The notes under the pieces are model-generated. The model did not search any database and was not told the DNA's origin. It saw only the letters and a program-made list of their open reading frames with translations. DNA of 64,000 bases from Alphaproteobacteria bacterium. GTDB lineage: Bacteria; Pseudomonadota; Alphaproteobacteria; Micropepsales; Micropepsaceae. A program made the translations under genes and the position numbers. How positions within the stretch are numbered: the stretch's first letter is position 1; each line of letters opens with the position of its first letter. The DNA is taken from positions 124,001-188,000 of the forward strand of contig WGNJ01000005.1 of the NCBI GenBank assembly GCA_016124635.1, in the 5' to 3' direction. Of the stretch, positions 42,816 to 52,124 are shown one piece after another.

Positions 42816-43547
42816 ATGCGGAAAGGCGTTCGGATTGCTCTGCTAGGCATTCCGGCGCTAGAAGCGTTCTACGCCGGGGAAGCAAACCCCGCGTCCCACT
42901 ATCGGACGCGGGAATACGTCGAGGGACTTGCGACAGAGCGACGGCGCCTACTCCGACAGTACTTCCTTTTCTATTTTGGATCGCTGCTGACTGCTTACGT
43001 CTTAAACGTCTCTGGCTCTTGGCAGGGATTGAAGGTGTCTGCGTTTGGGGTCGAAGTCGAAAAGTTTGCGACCTCACCCGACCTGCTCTTGATCTTGCTG
43101 TCGTTGCTATATGCTTATTCATGGATGCGGTTTGCGTCTGTCATGGCCCTCACAATCATGATCAACACATTGGGGGCACGGAGAGACGGTATTTCGGGCG
43201 AAATTTTCGTGGCTGCAAAGGATGCGCAGTTACTTTGGACGGATTTCGGCGCGATAAATGTCGGACCAGAACGGCGCGTCGCAATTCCACGGACGTGGAA
43301 GAGCGCAATCATGGGCGTTTACACCCCGATACCGACGACCTTCGTGGTACTCCAAATTGGATTTGTTTGGTACTCGGCAATCGTATTCTTCTTCAACCCC
43401 CAAATCGTAATCCCTAACGCGATGCTGTTCTTTCTCGACTTCTTCGCAGGGACACTAATCGTGATCACTCCAGTCTTTGCCTACGCTGCGTTGCTGCTGC
43501 CAATTCCGATCGACGTTCGAATCCCTGGGCAGGAAGAAGATCGGTGA
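42816..43547 (+). CDS. Hypothetical multi-pass membrane protein
   Basis: 243-residue protein starting on the base after the moxR stop. It has about four hydrophobic segments (LLRQYFLFYFGSLLTAYVLN, LLLILLSLLYAYSWM, FVVLQIGFVWYSAIVFFF, FFAGTLIVITPVFAYAALLL). The N-terminal RTREYVEGLATERRRLLRQY is cytoplasmic-like. Codon use appears less GC-biased than that of moxR or coxE, which hints at later insertion. No family recognised. Confidence 0.6.
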   Translation: MRKGVRIALLGIPALEAFYAGEANPASHYRTREYVEGLATERRRLLRQYFLFYFGSLLTAYVLNVSGSWQGLKVSAFGVEVEKFATSPDLLLILLSLLYAYSWMRFASVMALTIMINTLGARRDGISGEIFVAAKDAQLLWTDFGAINVGPERRVAIPRTWKSAIMGVYTPIPTTFVVLQIGFVWYSAIVFFFNPQIVIPNAMLFFLDFFAGTLIVITPVFAYAALLLPIPIDVRIPGQEEDR

Positions 43548-44012
43548 TCCTCGCACCCCAGCCTTCTATGAAGACTCCAGTAGCAGCCGCACCCTGTATT
43601 TGCCTGCCAACGCCGACGGGCATGGACAACCACGCGACAGCCGCCGCAGTATTGCACGAGAAAAACGTGATCGACAGTTTTCGTACTTCGCATTTTGCGC
43701 TATTTGTCCAACGCTTCATCTATATTTCCCCTTTGGAAAAATGATGGGAACTACATGTACTTGCCAGCGACAGCGATATCCGCGCCTTGCCGCTCGCGTC
43801 GGCCTGAGCCGTGTGTGATGCCAGGTCTGAACCATGAGCGCGTGGTGACAAGCGAGGCCAGTTCTTTGATAGTTGGCGCACGGCAAAGCAAGCGGTCTGC
43901 GGACGCCGAAGCAACAGGCGCACACATTCAGTCGTCGCTCGTCTGCGCGAGCAAGGCCGATGAGTTCGATCACGTCGCGTTTGCATGCCTTCGCGAAGGG
44001 GGAAACGGCGAA
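43548..44012. other. 465-base stretch without a convincing gene
   Basis: Several short frames exist. One, a GTG at 43544 overlapping the previous stop (GTGA) with 66 codons, could be a coupled small protein, but nothing supports it beyond the overlap. AT content is higher than the neighbours around 43660-43745. It may be remnant DNA of whatever separated moxR from coxE. Confidence 0.4.
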
Positions 44013-44747
44013 GTGATACGAGCACGCATTCGCGCCGCGCTTGCTGTCGTCGTGGCAACTGTCATGGTGACGGTGCCACTGGCATCTCGTGCCGTGGCCA
44101 GCGACGCTCCGCCGCCCGCTGCCCCGCAAGTCGACGAGCTGCTGCGCCAATCGGGCGATACCTCCGGCGTCTGGGAATTGGTCGACAACAACCGCGCGCA
44201 TCATTTGCAGAGCGGTCTTGTCTGCGAGGCGGCATTCTTTTCCTTTGCCACGTCGGAATTGTCGAAGGACAGACCGGTAGCAATGTTGCCGCTGCAATCC
44301 GTATCGGTTGTCGCCTCGGACCGCCCGCGCGGCGATGATGTTGCTTGCAACTACGGCGCGTCGAATGGCCCGCTGGTTGTCATCGAAGCCATCCGCCTCA
44401 GAAAAGGCGAAGACGCGGGCGATATTCTGAACGATATGCGCAAGCTCTTGGCTTCGAAGTATGAGGGATTTCATCACGTCGACTTTCCAATTCGTCTGTC
44501 TGTCTTAGAGCAAGGAGAGCTCGGCAAAGAGACTCGATATCAGCACTACGATGCCAGGCTGGATGGCAAGAAATACCTTGCCACGATATGGGTCGGCCCC
44601 GTCCGCCATTGGGCCGTCGTGATCTATGCCGTGGGGATCAGCGACAACATTATCCTCCAGCATGCCGTGGTAGATACGCAATGGCTCGCCGCAGCGCGTT
44701 GGGTACTCGCCACCTCCATTTCCCGCGGCGAGCCGGCGCCCGACTAG
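44013..44747 (+). CDS. Hypothetical exported protein, copy A of a tandem pair
   Basis: 244-residue protein with a signal peptide (IRARIRAALAVVVATVMVTV, cleavage after AVA). The start is a GTG at 44013 with AAGGGGGA nine bases upstream; the open frame extends further upstream without a plausible start. The mature part includes QSGLVCEAAFFSFATSEL, LQSVSVVASDRPRGDDVACN and FPIRLSVLEQGELGKETRYQ. These blocks recur in the next gene, showing that the two are diverged paralogues. Function unknown. It ends one base before the earliest start of the next gene. Confidence 0.65.
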   Translation: MIRARIRAALAVVVATVMVTVPLASRAVASDAPPPAAPQVDELLRQSGDTSGVWELVDNNRAHHLQSGLVCEAAFFSFATSELSKDRPVAMLPLQSVSVVASDRPRGDDVACNYGASNGPLVVIEAIRLRKGEDAGDILNDMRKLLASKYEGFHHVDFPIRLSVLEQGELGKETRYQHYDARLDGKKYLATIWVGPVRHWAVVIYAVGISDNIILQHAVVDTQWLAAARWVLATSISRGEPAPD

Positions 44748-44756
44748 GTGTGGCGT

Positions 44757-45425
44757 ATGGCGATGCTTCGAACGTTGACGATTGGTGCGGCGATTGCCGC
44801 TTTCACGGCGGCGGCTCTGGCCGCGCCACTCCCGCCCGCACCTGACTTCACTGCCAAGTTCAGTGTGCCAGGAATCTGGATATGGGACGGGCGAGGCCAC
44901 ATGCGTCACGAACAAAGCGGCGCGTTGTGCAGCATCACTTACGGTGTCGTGACGGGGGCACGTCACAAAGAGACGCTCGGCCTAATTTCTTTACAGCAAT
45001 TGAGCGTGGTGGAGGGCGATAGCCCGAGAGGAGATGATGTTCGCTGCCTGTATGCGCATCGGGACGGGCGCCGGATTTCGGTTGCCATCACGCGCGCACG
45101 AGGTCGAAACGGGCACGACGCTTTCGAGCACGAGATTGCAGCGGTGAAGGACGCTTATCCCGGCGCCTACCGCATCGATCTGCCGCGCCGCCTCGACGTC
45201 AGCCCACACAATCCCGACGGCGGGAACGCATTCACCGCCCTTTACCACGTGGAAAGGGACGGTCGTTCCGGCACCGTGGCTATCGCAGCCGACGTTGTGG
45301 GCGAATGGATACTTGTCGTCGACGCGTTCGCCTATGCAAGTAAGCCGCAAGAAGTTGTGGACCTGCTCGTCTTCACAAACGGGACATGGCAGCCTGTCGC
45401 CCGATCGATCGCCAAAAATCGATGA
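44757..45425 (+). CDS. Hypothetical exported protein, copy B of a tandem pair
   Basis: 222-residue protein with a signal peptide (MLRTLTIGAAIAAFTAAALA). It shares with copy A the order GALCSITYG / LQQLSVVEGDSPRGDDVRCL / RIDLPRRLDVS / a C-terminal WILVVDAFAYAS-type strand, with the exact core PRGDDV. ATG at 44757; a GTG at 44748 abuts the previous stop and is an alternative. One cysteine pair is shared between copies. No family recognised. Confidence 0.65.
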   Translation: MAMLRTLTIGAAIAAFTAAALAAPLPPAPDFTAKFSVPGIWIWDGRGHMRHEQSGALCSITYGVVTGARHKETLGLISLQQLSVVEGDSPRGDDVRCLYAHRDGRRISVAITRARGRNGHDAFEHEIAAVKDAYPGAYRIDLPRRLDVSPHNPDGGNAFTALYHVERDGRSGTVAIAADVVGEWILVVDAFAYASKPQEVVDLLVFTNGTWQPVARSIAKNR

Positions 45426-45882
45426 CGCGGGCCACGCCGGCGGAAACCAGGAATGAAGCCCCTTTTGCAACGATCGTGGCTGTTAGCTTCCGAATTCGTA
45501 TTGACAAAAACGCAAGTTAGCGCAAGATGGTGACTTAGCCTCGGCGCCGAGCAAATTGCGCCGAAGGCTCGCTCATTGACATCGTTGACATGACGCGCGA
45601 ATCCGGCGGTTCGGATGGGCTGGAGCGCCGCGTCTTCGTGTCTTTGCCGCGCGCGACACGCACACGGTCAAACGAGACAAACGGGACGACATACGAGACA
45701 GTCTCGTTTGTCCCGCGTCTCACTTGTGAGCCTTGCGCCGCGCGGTTCACACGGCGTTTGTCTGCGGGACACCATGCGAGACACCGACCCCTGTCCCGCA
45801 TGTCCCGATTGGCGGAAATCCACGATGGCGCAGCCCCCTCTGTCTCGGTAACATGGCCGCAATCGCTATTGGACTTGAGCCC
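45426..45882. repeat. Structured intergenic region rich in GGGACA/GAGACA repeats
   Basis: 457 bases before the CoxE-type gene, with no convincing coding frame. It contains a 15-base inverted repeat with two imperfect pairs (45673-45687 and 45701-45715) and a perfect eight-base one (GCGGGACA 45764-45771, TGTCCCGC 45792-45799). Many scattered copies of GGGAC or GAGAC occur in both orientations between 45670 and 45805. Unlike the two REP-like elements, it has no single outer palindrome. Confidence 0.55.
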
Positions 45883-47058
45883 ATGTTCCTGAACTTCTTC
45901 CACGACCTGCGCAGCGCCAAGATTCCGGTGACGCTGAAGGAATACCTCGCGTTAATGGAGGCGCTCGACAAGCGCGTCATCGACATGAAGGTCGATGAAT
46001 TCTACTACCTCTCGCGCACGGCGCTGGTGAAGGACGAGCGCAATCTCGACAAGTTCGACCGCGTGTTCGCTCACGCCTTCAAAGGCCTCGAGACGCTCGA
46101 TGCGACCGAACTCGCCCAGATCCCGGAAGAATGGCTGAAGGCCCTAACCGAGAAATATCTGACCGAGGAGGAGAAGAAGCAGATCGAAGCGCTCGGCGGC
46201 TGGGAAAAGCTGATGGAGGAGCTGAAGAAGCGCATCGAGGAGCAAAAGAAGCGCCACGAAGGCGGCAACAAGGCGATCGGCACCGCCGGCACCTCGCCCT
46301 TCGGAGCCTACGGCTACAATCCCGAAGGCATCCGCATGGGCCAGGACAAGAGCCGCCACGGCAAGGCGGTGAAGGTCTGGGACAAGCGCGAGTACAAGAA
46401 TCTCGACGACCAGGTCGAGCTCGGCACCCGCAACATCAAGATCGCGCTACGCCGCCTGCGCAAATGGGCACGCGAAGGCTCGCCCACCGAACTCGATCTG
46501 CCGGAAACGATCCGCCACACGGCGCACCAAGGCTATCTCGACCTCGTGCTGCGGCCGGAGCGCCACAACAAGGTCAAGGTTCTCATCTTCTTCGACATCG
46601 GCGGCTCGATGGACGCGCACATCAAGCTTTGCGAGGAGCTGTTCTCGGCGGCGCGCACCGAATTCAAGCACATGGACTTCTTCTATTTCCACAACTGCCT
46701 CTATGAGAGCGTGTGGAAGGACAATCGCCGCCGCCACAACGAGAAATTCCCGACCTGGGACGTGCTGCACAAATATCCGCACGATTACAAAGTGGTGTTC
46801 GTCGGCGACGCGACGATGAGTCCCTACGAAATCACCTATCCGGGCGGCTCCGTCGAACATTGGAACGAAGAGCCGGGCGCCGTTTGGCTCGAACGCCTGA
46901 CGCGCATCTACGAGCACGTCATCTGGCTGAACCCGGTGCCCGAACGCCACTGGGAATACACGCCCTCGATCCAGATCATGAAGCAGATCCTGTCGGACCG
47001 CATGTATCCTTTGACCCTCGAGGGCCTCGACAAAGCCATGCGCGAGCTCAATCGCTAA
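45883..47058 (+). CDS. CoxE-type von Willebrand factor A domain protein
   Basis: Partner of MoxR-type ATPases. The 391-residue product starts MFLNFFHDLRSAKIPVTLKE and has a charged helical middle (about residues 95-125, Lys/Glu rich). The C-terminal VWA-like domain (VLIFFDIGGSMDAHIKLCEE; D-x-G-x-S of the metal site) is followed by FFYFHNCLYESVW and VVFVGDATMSPYEI. The frame is open upstream, but ATG 45883 gives the conserved start. In many genomes it directly follows moxR; here 3 kb intervene. Role: probably maturation of an oxidoreductase, by analogy with CoxD/CoxE. Confidence 0.86.
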   Translation: MFLNFFHDLRSAKIPVTLKEYLALMEALDKRVIDMKVDEFYYLSRTALVKDERNLDKFDRVFAHAFKGLETLDATELAQIPEEWLKALTEKYLTEEEKKQIEALGGWEKLMEELKKRIEEQKKRHEGGNKAIGTAGTSPFGAYGYNPEGIRMGQDKSRHGKAVKVWDKREYKNLDDQVELGTRNIKIALRRLRKWAREGSPTELDLPETIRHTAHQGYLDLVLRPERHNKVKVLIFFDIGGSMDAHIKLCEELFSAARTEFKHMDFFYFHNCLYESVWKDNRRRHNEKFPTWDVLHKYPHDYKVVFVGDATMSPYEITYPGGSVEHWNEEPGAVWLERLTRIYEHVIWLNPVPERHWEYTPSIQIMKQILSDRMYPLTLEGLDKAMRELNR

Positions 47059-47083
47059 AGCAGAAGTCTAGGGGGGATGATCT

Positions 47084-48238
47084 GTGCGATTAGCGATCAT
47101 CGCCTTTGCACTCGCAGCAGCGCTCGGTTTCGTCTGCGTTGCCGCGCGCGCGCAACCCACCGACAGCGCCTGCGCACGAATGACCACCTTGCTTCCCGGA
47201 GAGGATCAAGATCAGAAAGCGCGCGCCTGCATCGACGACCTGTCGAAGCGCATCACAGCCGCCGCCAACGTAGACAAGGCCAAACTTCTGGCGCAGCGAG
47301 CGCAGCAGTACCACGGACTCGGCGAACTCGATGCGGCTTGGTCCGACTATACGCAAGCACTGGCGTTAACACCGGACGACGGGGAGATTCGCCTTAGCCG
47401 CGCACGTCTCGCGCTGCAAATGAATCGTGGCCAAGACGCGCTCGACGACGTGGCAAAGCTCCTTGACCAAGAACCCCACCGCCTCCAATACCTCGCGCTC
47501 AAGGGCTACGCGCTCTCGACGCTCAAGCGCGAGCAAGAGGCAATCACGGTGTATTCGAATGCGATCGCTCTAGCGCAATCGTGTGCCGAAGCGTCCATTG
47601 TACAGCACAAGATCAACGAGCTGCGCCACGCCTTCGATCCGCCGCCGACGAAGGAGCAGATGCTGAAGCAGTTGGAGGATCGCTCGTATCCGCCGCTCTA
47701 CGCGATCCCGGAGCCCAGTGTCATGAACCTGGGGTTTGCCTGCACACCGACCGACGCCAACACCTTCGAAGATCTCGTGCTGATGAAGCAAGTTCTCTAT
47801 AGCGCTCGTGGCAGTAGCTATCGAGCGATCGGCAACACTGAGGCCGCACGCAATGATTATCGCTACGCCGTTTCCCTCAGCCAATTCCCAGAGCTTGAAA
47901 GCCTCGAGCTGTGCCTACTCGAAGTCGAAACAAACGACGACTGGTCGGCGGTCGAACATTGCCGCCTGACGTTCGACCTCAACACCATCCCGATTCTTTC
48001 CGACCCGGCCCGCGCCGCCAAGGTCGGCGAGTTCTTGCTAAACGACGGCGACCTCAAAGGCGCGTGCCGGATCGCTTTCCCATTCATGCCCGACAACCGC
48101 ATGCGCCCCTACCTCGGAAGCGAACCAATCAAAGCGCTTCAGAAACGCGTGAAGTTAGCGATGGACGCGTTGCAAATGACCGACTGCGGTATCGACTACA
48201 GCCGCCGCTGGCGCACACCCTCTGCGCTGCCAAGATAG
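47084..48238 (+). CDS. Exported TPR-repeat protein
   Basis: 384-residue periplasmic protein with a signal peptide (MRLAIIAFALAAALGFVCVA, cleavage after ARA). About residues 60-165 contain TPR-like helices (QYHGLGELDAAWSDYTQALA; YALSTLKREQEAITVYSNAI), and a second set lies near 255-300. It contains nine or so cysteines. The GTG at 47084 has GGGGGG. It follows coxE by 25 bases and may be co-transcribed. Binding partner unknown. Confidence 0.7.
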   Translation: MRLAIIAFALAAALGFVCVAARAQPTDSACARMTTLLPGEDQDQKARACIDDLSKRITAAANVDKAKLLAQRAQQYHGLGELDAAWSDYTQALALTPDDGEIRLSRARLALQMNRGQDALDDVAKLLDQEPHRLQYLALKGYALSTLKREQEAITVYSNAIALAQSCAEASIVQHKINELRHAFDPPPTKEQMLKQLEDRSYPPLYAIPEPSVMNLGFACTPTDANTFEDLVLMKQVLYSARGSSYRAIGNTEAARNDYRYAVSLSQFPELESLELCLLEVETNDDWSAVEHCRLTFDLNTIPILSDPARAAKVGEFLLNDGDLKGACRIAFPFMPDNRMRPYLGSEPIKALQKRVKLAMDALQMTDCGIDYSRRWRTPSALPR

Positions 48239-48347
48239 CAGCCCTCGACGACTTTCCGACGGCGGCAGTGCGCCGTCAGCGGCACGAATTTCAGCTCGCG
48301 CGATTTGTCATCGGCGAACTGCGCCGCTTTGGCCTGAGTTGCCCCAA

Positions 48348-49640
48348 CTATGCGCCGCCCGCTTTCGCTTTCGATTCGTTCGCGGCGTAACCGAAGATGC
48401 CTTTGGCCATCAGCGACGTCTCGTTGTCGCGGCGCTTCTGATAGATCTCGGCCCTCAGCGCATGCGCGTGCGCGTTGGACGGCTCGGCCAGCACCGCCAT
48501 CTCGATGAGGTGGCACGCAAGCCGCATGTCGCTACCCGACACGGCAAGAGCGCGCTCGGCGAGCTTGTTCACGCCGCCGGCCAGCTTCGCAACTTCCTGC
48601 GCCAGCGCCGCGTCCTTCGCGGGCTTCAAGTTCGCCGGGTTACCGTCGTACCAGCCGCCATACATGCGCCAGATATTGCGCACGACGAACTCGGGCTCGT
48701 CGTACATGGGCTTAAGGTAAGGCTTCTCGAGCACCGATTGATCGACCTTCACCGTGTGCACGATATCGTTGAGGCGCGCACCCTGGTTCATGAGCGCCAG
48801 CGTCTCCCGCACCAGATATTCGAGCGCGTCGGCAACGTCGTTCAAGACCTTGGCGATGCGTGCCTTGCCGCCGATCGGCAATCCGTGAGCTGGCAGGAAC
48901 AGCTCGGCACCCTGCCCCGCCATATCGCGGATCGCGGCGGCCCACTCGCGCGGATAGCGCTGCACTTTCTGCGGATTGCCGGCGTTCGGGAAATTCCAGA
49001 TGAAGAAGTCGCCGGCGCAGATCGCCTTGTGTTTCGGGATCCAAGCCCAGGTGTGATCGTCGGTCTCGCCTTTCGCGTGACGCAATTCGACGTCGAGCCC
49101 GCCGACGTTGAGCGAAAGCGTATCGCGGTACACCGTGTCGGGCTTGGGCGACGACGGCGGCAAGAAATGCGACGCGCCGGCCACGGCATAACCGCGCTTG
49201 CGAAACTGTCCGAACTGCCGCTCGTTGATGACGTTGTTGTAGCCTTCGGTCAGATTGTAGCGATCGAAGCGCGCCGGCACGTTCTCATGTCCTACGACGC
49301 GCGGCCGCGCATGACCGCAGGTCTCGGCGTCGTGGATGAACGCGCCGCAGCCGCCGACGTGATCGATGTGGCCATGCGTGTAGACGATGGTGTTGAAGCG
49401 CGCCGGCCGCCACCCGCGCACTGCCTGTACGACGCGCGCTCCGCCGTTCTCGTTCGACGTATCGAAGGCCAACAACCCGTCGTCGGTCTCGAACAACACG
49501 CTGTGTGAGAACGCCTCGACCATGGCGACACCGTCGCCGATTTCGGAGAGCTGGTGATTGATCCGGTTCAACGGGCCGGTCTCGTCCGTCCCCTTCCCTT
49601 CATCGATGGCGGCGCGTGAAATCGCGAGCAGGTCTGCCAT
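48348..49640 (-). CDS. Metallo-beta-lactamase-fold alkyl sulfatase-like hydrolase
   Basis: Resembles SdsA1-type alkyl sulfatases. The 430-residue product has the dinuclear metal motif THGHIDH (88-94) and HAKGETDDHTWAW. The alkyl-sulfatase helical dimerisation region (PEFVVRNIWRMYGGWYDGNP) and GSDMRLACHLIEMAVLAEPS follow. The SCP2-like C-terminal domain of full-length sulfatases is missing, and there is no signal peptide, so it is shorter than SdsA1. Related proteins also hydrolyse lactones or other esters. It is divergent from an exported amidohydrolase. Confidence 0.83.
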   Translation of the reverse strand: MADLLAISRAAIDEGKGTDETGPLNRINHQLSEIGDGVAMVEAFSHSVLFETDDGLLAFDTSNENGGARVVQAVRGWRPARFNTIVYTHGHIDHVGGCGAFIHDAETCGHARPRVVGHENVPARFDRYNLTEGYNNVINERQFGQFRKRGYAVAGASHFLPPSSPKPDTVYRDTLSLNVGGLDVELRHAKGETDDHTWAWIPKHKAICAGDFFIWNFPNAGNPQKVQRYPREWAAAIRDMAGQGAELFLPAHGLPIGGKARIAKVLNDVADALEYLVRETLALMNQGARLNDIVHTVKVDQSVLEKPYLKPMYDEPEFVVRNIWRMYGGWYDGNPANLKPAKDAALAQEVAKLAGGVNKLAERALAVSGSDMRLACHLIEMAVLAEPSNAHAHALRAEIYQKRRDNETSLMAKGIFGYAANESKAKAGGA

Positions 49641-49739
49641 AGCGGTGTCCTCTTTCTGGGCGCGCAACCTTCGCGCCATGGACGCCGATAGGCAACGCCA
49701 AAGAATCCGAATAGCATTGCATCAAACCGGAGGGGAAAG

Positions 49740-51233
49740 ATGCTGGCGAAGTTCGCGATGAGCGCAGTTCTCGCAGCTGCACTTTCTGCACCTGCGATCG
49801 CCGGCAATTTTGCGGCCACCCTGCTGCCTTCGCCGGTGGCGGCGAGCAACGAAGTCCAGCGCTACATCAAGGTGCCTGCCGGACAGATTGCATTGCGCCA
49901 CGTTCGCATCATCGACGGCACCGGCGCGGCCACGCAGCAGGACCGAACAATCCTCATCGTCCAAGACCGCATTCGCGCGGTCCAAGACGACGGCGCGCCG
50001 ATCCCGAGCGGCTACAAGACGCTCGACCTAGCCGGTTCGACCGTGCTGCCCGGCATCGTCGGAATGCACGATCATATCTTTCATATCGCGCGGCCCAATC
50101 TCGAAGAAAACGGTCACTTCGATTCGCCTTTGATCGTGCCGCAGATGACGTTCGCTGCCCCGCGCCTTTATCTGGCAAACGGCGTCACAACGATCCGCAC
50201 CACCGGCAGCGTCGAGCCCTATACCGACCTGAACCTCAAGCACGCGATCGACAAAGGCGAGTTGCCAGGCCCGCATATGGACGTGACCGGCCCTTACCTC
50301 GAAGGCGCAACCAGTCCTTTCATCGTCATGCATCGCATCCAAAACACTGACGATGCACGCCGCACCGTCGCGTTCTGGGCTGACGAGGGCGCGACCTCAT
50401 TCAAGGCCTACATGAACATCACCCGCGGCGAGCTCAAAGCCGCGATCGACGAGGCGCATCGGCGCGGTCTAAAGATCACCGGCCATCTCTGCGCGGTGAC
50501 CTACGACGAAGCTGCCGACCTTGGTATCGACAATCTCGAGCACGGCTTCTTCGTCAACACGGCGAACGATCCCGGAAGGCAGCCGGACGTTTGCCCGTCG
50601 ACGGTCGGCGCGCCGACGATCGAGAACATGGATCCCGACGGCCTGGCGGCAAAAGCGCTGATCGCGCACCTGATTTCGCGCCATGTTGCCGTCACATCGA
50701 CGCTGCCCGCGTTCGAACCGCTCTTCGACGAACACTCTTCGCTCTATGCGAAATCTCTGGAAGCGATGAGCCGGGAAGCGCGCGAGGGCTATCTGCTGGT
50801 GCGCCGTCGCCTAATGAATGCCCCCGAGCAAGCCCGCAAGGCCCGTGAAAAGCGTTGGCGTAACGACCTTGCTCTCGAGCGTAAGTTCGTGGATGCCGGC
50901 GGGCTTCTCATGTCGGGACCCGACCCGACGTCGACCGGCGGCATCGTGCCGGGCTACGGAGATCTTCGCGGCATCGAGCTGTTGGTCGAAGCGGGCTTTA
51001 CGCCGCTGGAGGCGGTCAAGATCGCGACACTCAACGGCGCCATTTTCCTCGGCGTCGCCGACCGCATCGGCTCCATTGCTCCGGGAAAGAATGCCGACCT
51101 CATCATCGTCCAAGGCGATCCATCGCAATCGATCGCCGATATCGAGCAGGTCCAACTCGTCTTCAAAGACGGCGTCGGCTACGACCCGGACAAGCTCGTC
51201 GCTTCGGTCAAAGGGCACTTCGGCCAATATTGA
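49740..51233 (+). CDS. Exported amidohydrolase (imidazolonepropionase-like)
   Basis: 497-residue protein with a signal peptide (MLAKFAMSAVLAAALSAPAI, cleavage after AIAG). Metal-binding features are H110 and H112 (GMHDHIF), the Lys in FKAYMN, His in ITGHLC, His in NLEHGFF, and a late Asp in SGPDPTS. GKNADLIIVQGDP closes the beta-sandwich part. This is the exported prolidase/amidohydrolase group seen in many soil bacteria, possibly cleaving Xaa-Pro dipeptides or lactams. Start and signal fit well. Confidence 0.86.
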   Translation: MLAKFAMSAVLAAALSAPAIAGNFAATLLPSPVAASNEVQRYIKVPAGQIALRHVRIIDGTGAATQQDRTILIVQDRIRAVQDDGAPIPSGYKTLDLAGSTVLPGIVGMHDHIFHIARPNLEENGHFDSPLIVPQMTFAAPRLYLANGVTTIRTTGSVEPYTDLNLKHAIDKGELPGPHMDVTGPYLEGATSPFIVMHRIQNTDDARRTVAFWADEGATSFKAYMNITRGELKAAIDEAHRRGLKITGHLCAVTYDEAADLGIDNLEHGFFVNTANDPGRQPDVCPSTVGAPTIENMDPDGLAAKALIAHLISRHVAVTSTLPAFEPLFDEHSSLYAKSLEAMSREAREGYLLVRRRLMNAPEQARKAREKRWRNDLALERKFVDAGGLLMSGPDPTSTGGIVPGYGDLRGIELLVEAGFTPLEAVKIATLNGAIFLGVADRIGSIAPGKNADLIIVQGDPSQSIADIEQVQLVFKDGVGYDPDKLVASVKGHFGQY

Positions 51234-51247
51234 GAGGCGTCAGCTCG

Positions 51248-51667
51248 TCATTGCTGAGCGGGCGAATAGGACGTCACTGCCCAGCCATAGGCCTGCACGC
51301 GCCACTCGGCTCCGTCGCGCAACAGAACGAAGGACCAGCCGCCGTCTTCGACGAAACGCCGGCCGCGGCTGATGCCGGTCCAGCGCGTTGGCAAAGAGAG
51401 ATAGGCGCGCTCGCCGTCGCAACTGAAATCCTGTGGCGCGCCGAATGTGGGATTGAGCTCCGAAAGGTCGGCCGCGTGCGCGCGAAACCCGGCAGCCCAA
51501 TCTCGGACGGCCGTCGGTCCATGGAAAACGTGCGGCGCGAAGTTCTCGACGATGACCACGCCGTGATCGGCAAACACGTCCGGCAGATCGGCTTCTGCGC
51601 GCGTGACCATGAAGTGCGCGAGGCGGGCCACGGCTTTCATCATATCGGCATCGGGCTGCGAGCCCAT
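51248..51667 (-). CDS. SnoaL/NTF2-like fold protein
   Basis: 139-residue cytoplasmic protein of the cone-shaped NTF2-like fold: HFMVTRAEADLPDVFADHGV, VFHGPTAVRDWAAGFRAHAA, AYLSLPTRW and a late WRVQAYGWAVT strand. Such proteins may be isomerases, hydrolases or stand-alone binding domains, so no activity is assigned. Its stop is 14 bases from the convergent amidohydrolase stop. It follows a small membrane protein gene on the same strand by nine bases. Confidence 0.72.
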   Translation of the reverse strand: MGSQPDADMMKAVARLAHFMVTRAEADLPDVFADHGVVIVENFAPHVFHGPTAVRDWAAGFRAHAADLSELNPTFGAPQDFSCDGERAYLSLPTRWTGISRGRRFVEDGGWSFVLLRDGAEWRVQAYGWAVTSYSPAQQ

Positions 51668-51676
51668 CGGCGGCGC

Positions 51677-52012
51677 TCAGTCTTCGCTGACGCCGAAAAT
51701 GCTCCGAGAGATCAGACTGCCGATCCAAAGGATCAGCGTCAGCACGACGACGCGGGTGAAGAGCGCAAAGAGCGTCATCGCGATCGCCGTATCGCCGACC
51801 AGCAAACCGAACAGCGCCGACGGCTGCCCATAGCCGAGGAACGTGGTCGCCGTGTCCATTATGTAGACCTTGAGCTGTCCGGCGAATTGAATGAAGCCGT
51901 TCACCCATTCCGGCGTGAACCAAACCATGATGCCGAGCACGACGAAGGACATGAAGAACGACACGATGCTGCGCCACGTCTGACGCGCGAAATGTCCGAA
52001 TCCTTTACCCAC
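51677..52012 (-). CDS. Hypothetical small membrane protein
   Basis: 111-residue protein with three hydrophobic helices (SFFMSFVVLGIMVWFTPEWV; a middle weak one; IAMTLFALFTRVVVLTLILW). The GTG at 52012 has AAGGGGA upstream; a TTG at 52042 would add ten residues but lacks a ribosome site. No family recognised. It is close upstream of the SnoaL-like gene, so the two are probably co-transcribed. Confidence 0.6.
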   Translation of the reverse strand: MGKGFGHFARQTWRSIVSFFMSFVVLGIMVWFTPEWVNGFIQFAGQLKVYIMDTATTFLGYGQPSALFGLLVGDTAIAMTLFALFTRVVVLTLILWIGSLISRSIFGVSED

Positions 52013-52124
52013 TGCCGTCTTCCCCTTGCCGCAAAGCCCCAAGGGCCAGGTTCCTCGCTCACCCTAAACGTGTCAAGGCAGCGGGCAGTTGCACGAGCGA
52101 TCCGCCGAAAGCCCGCGGGATTTA

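Noticed and set aside
43544..43744. 66-codon frame overlapping the membrane-protein stop by GTGA
   Set aside because: Coupling geometry is suggestive, but there is no recognisable sequence feature, and a competing frame covers the same DNA.
45733..45882. N-terminal extension of the CoxE-type gene
   Set aside because: It would run through the hairpin-rich repeat region, and the conserved family start is MFLNFF at 45883.
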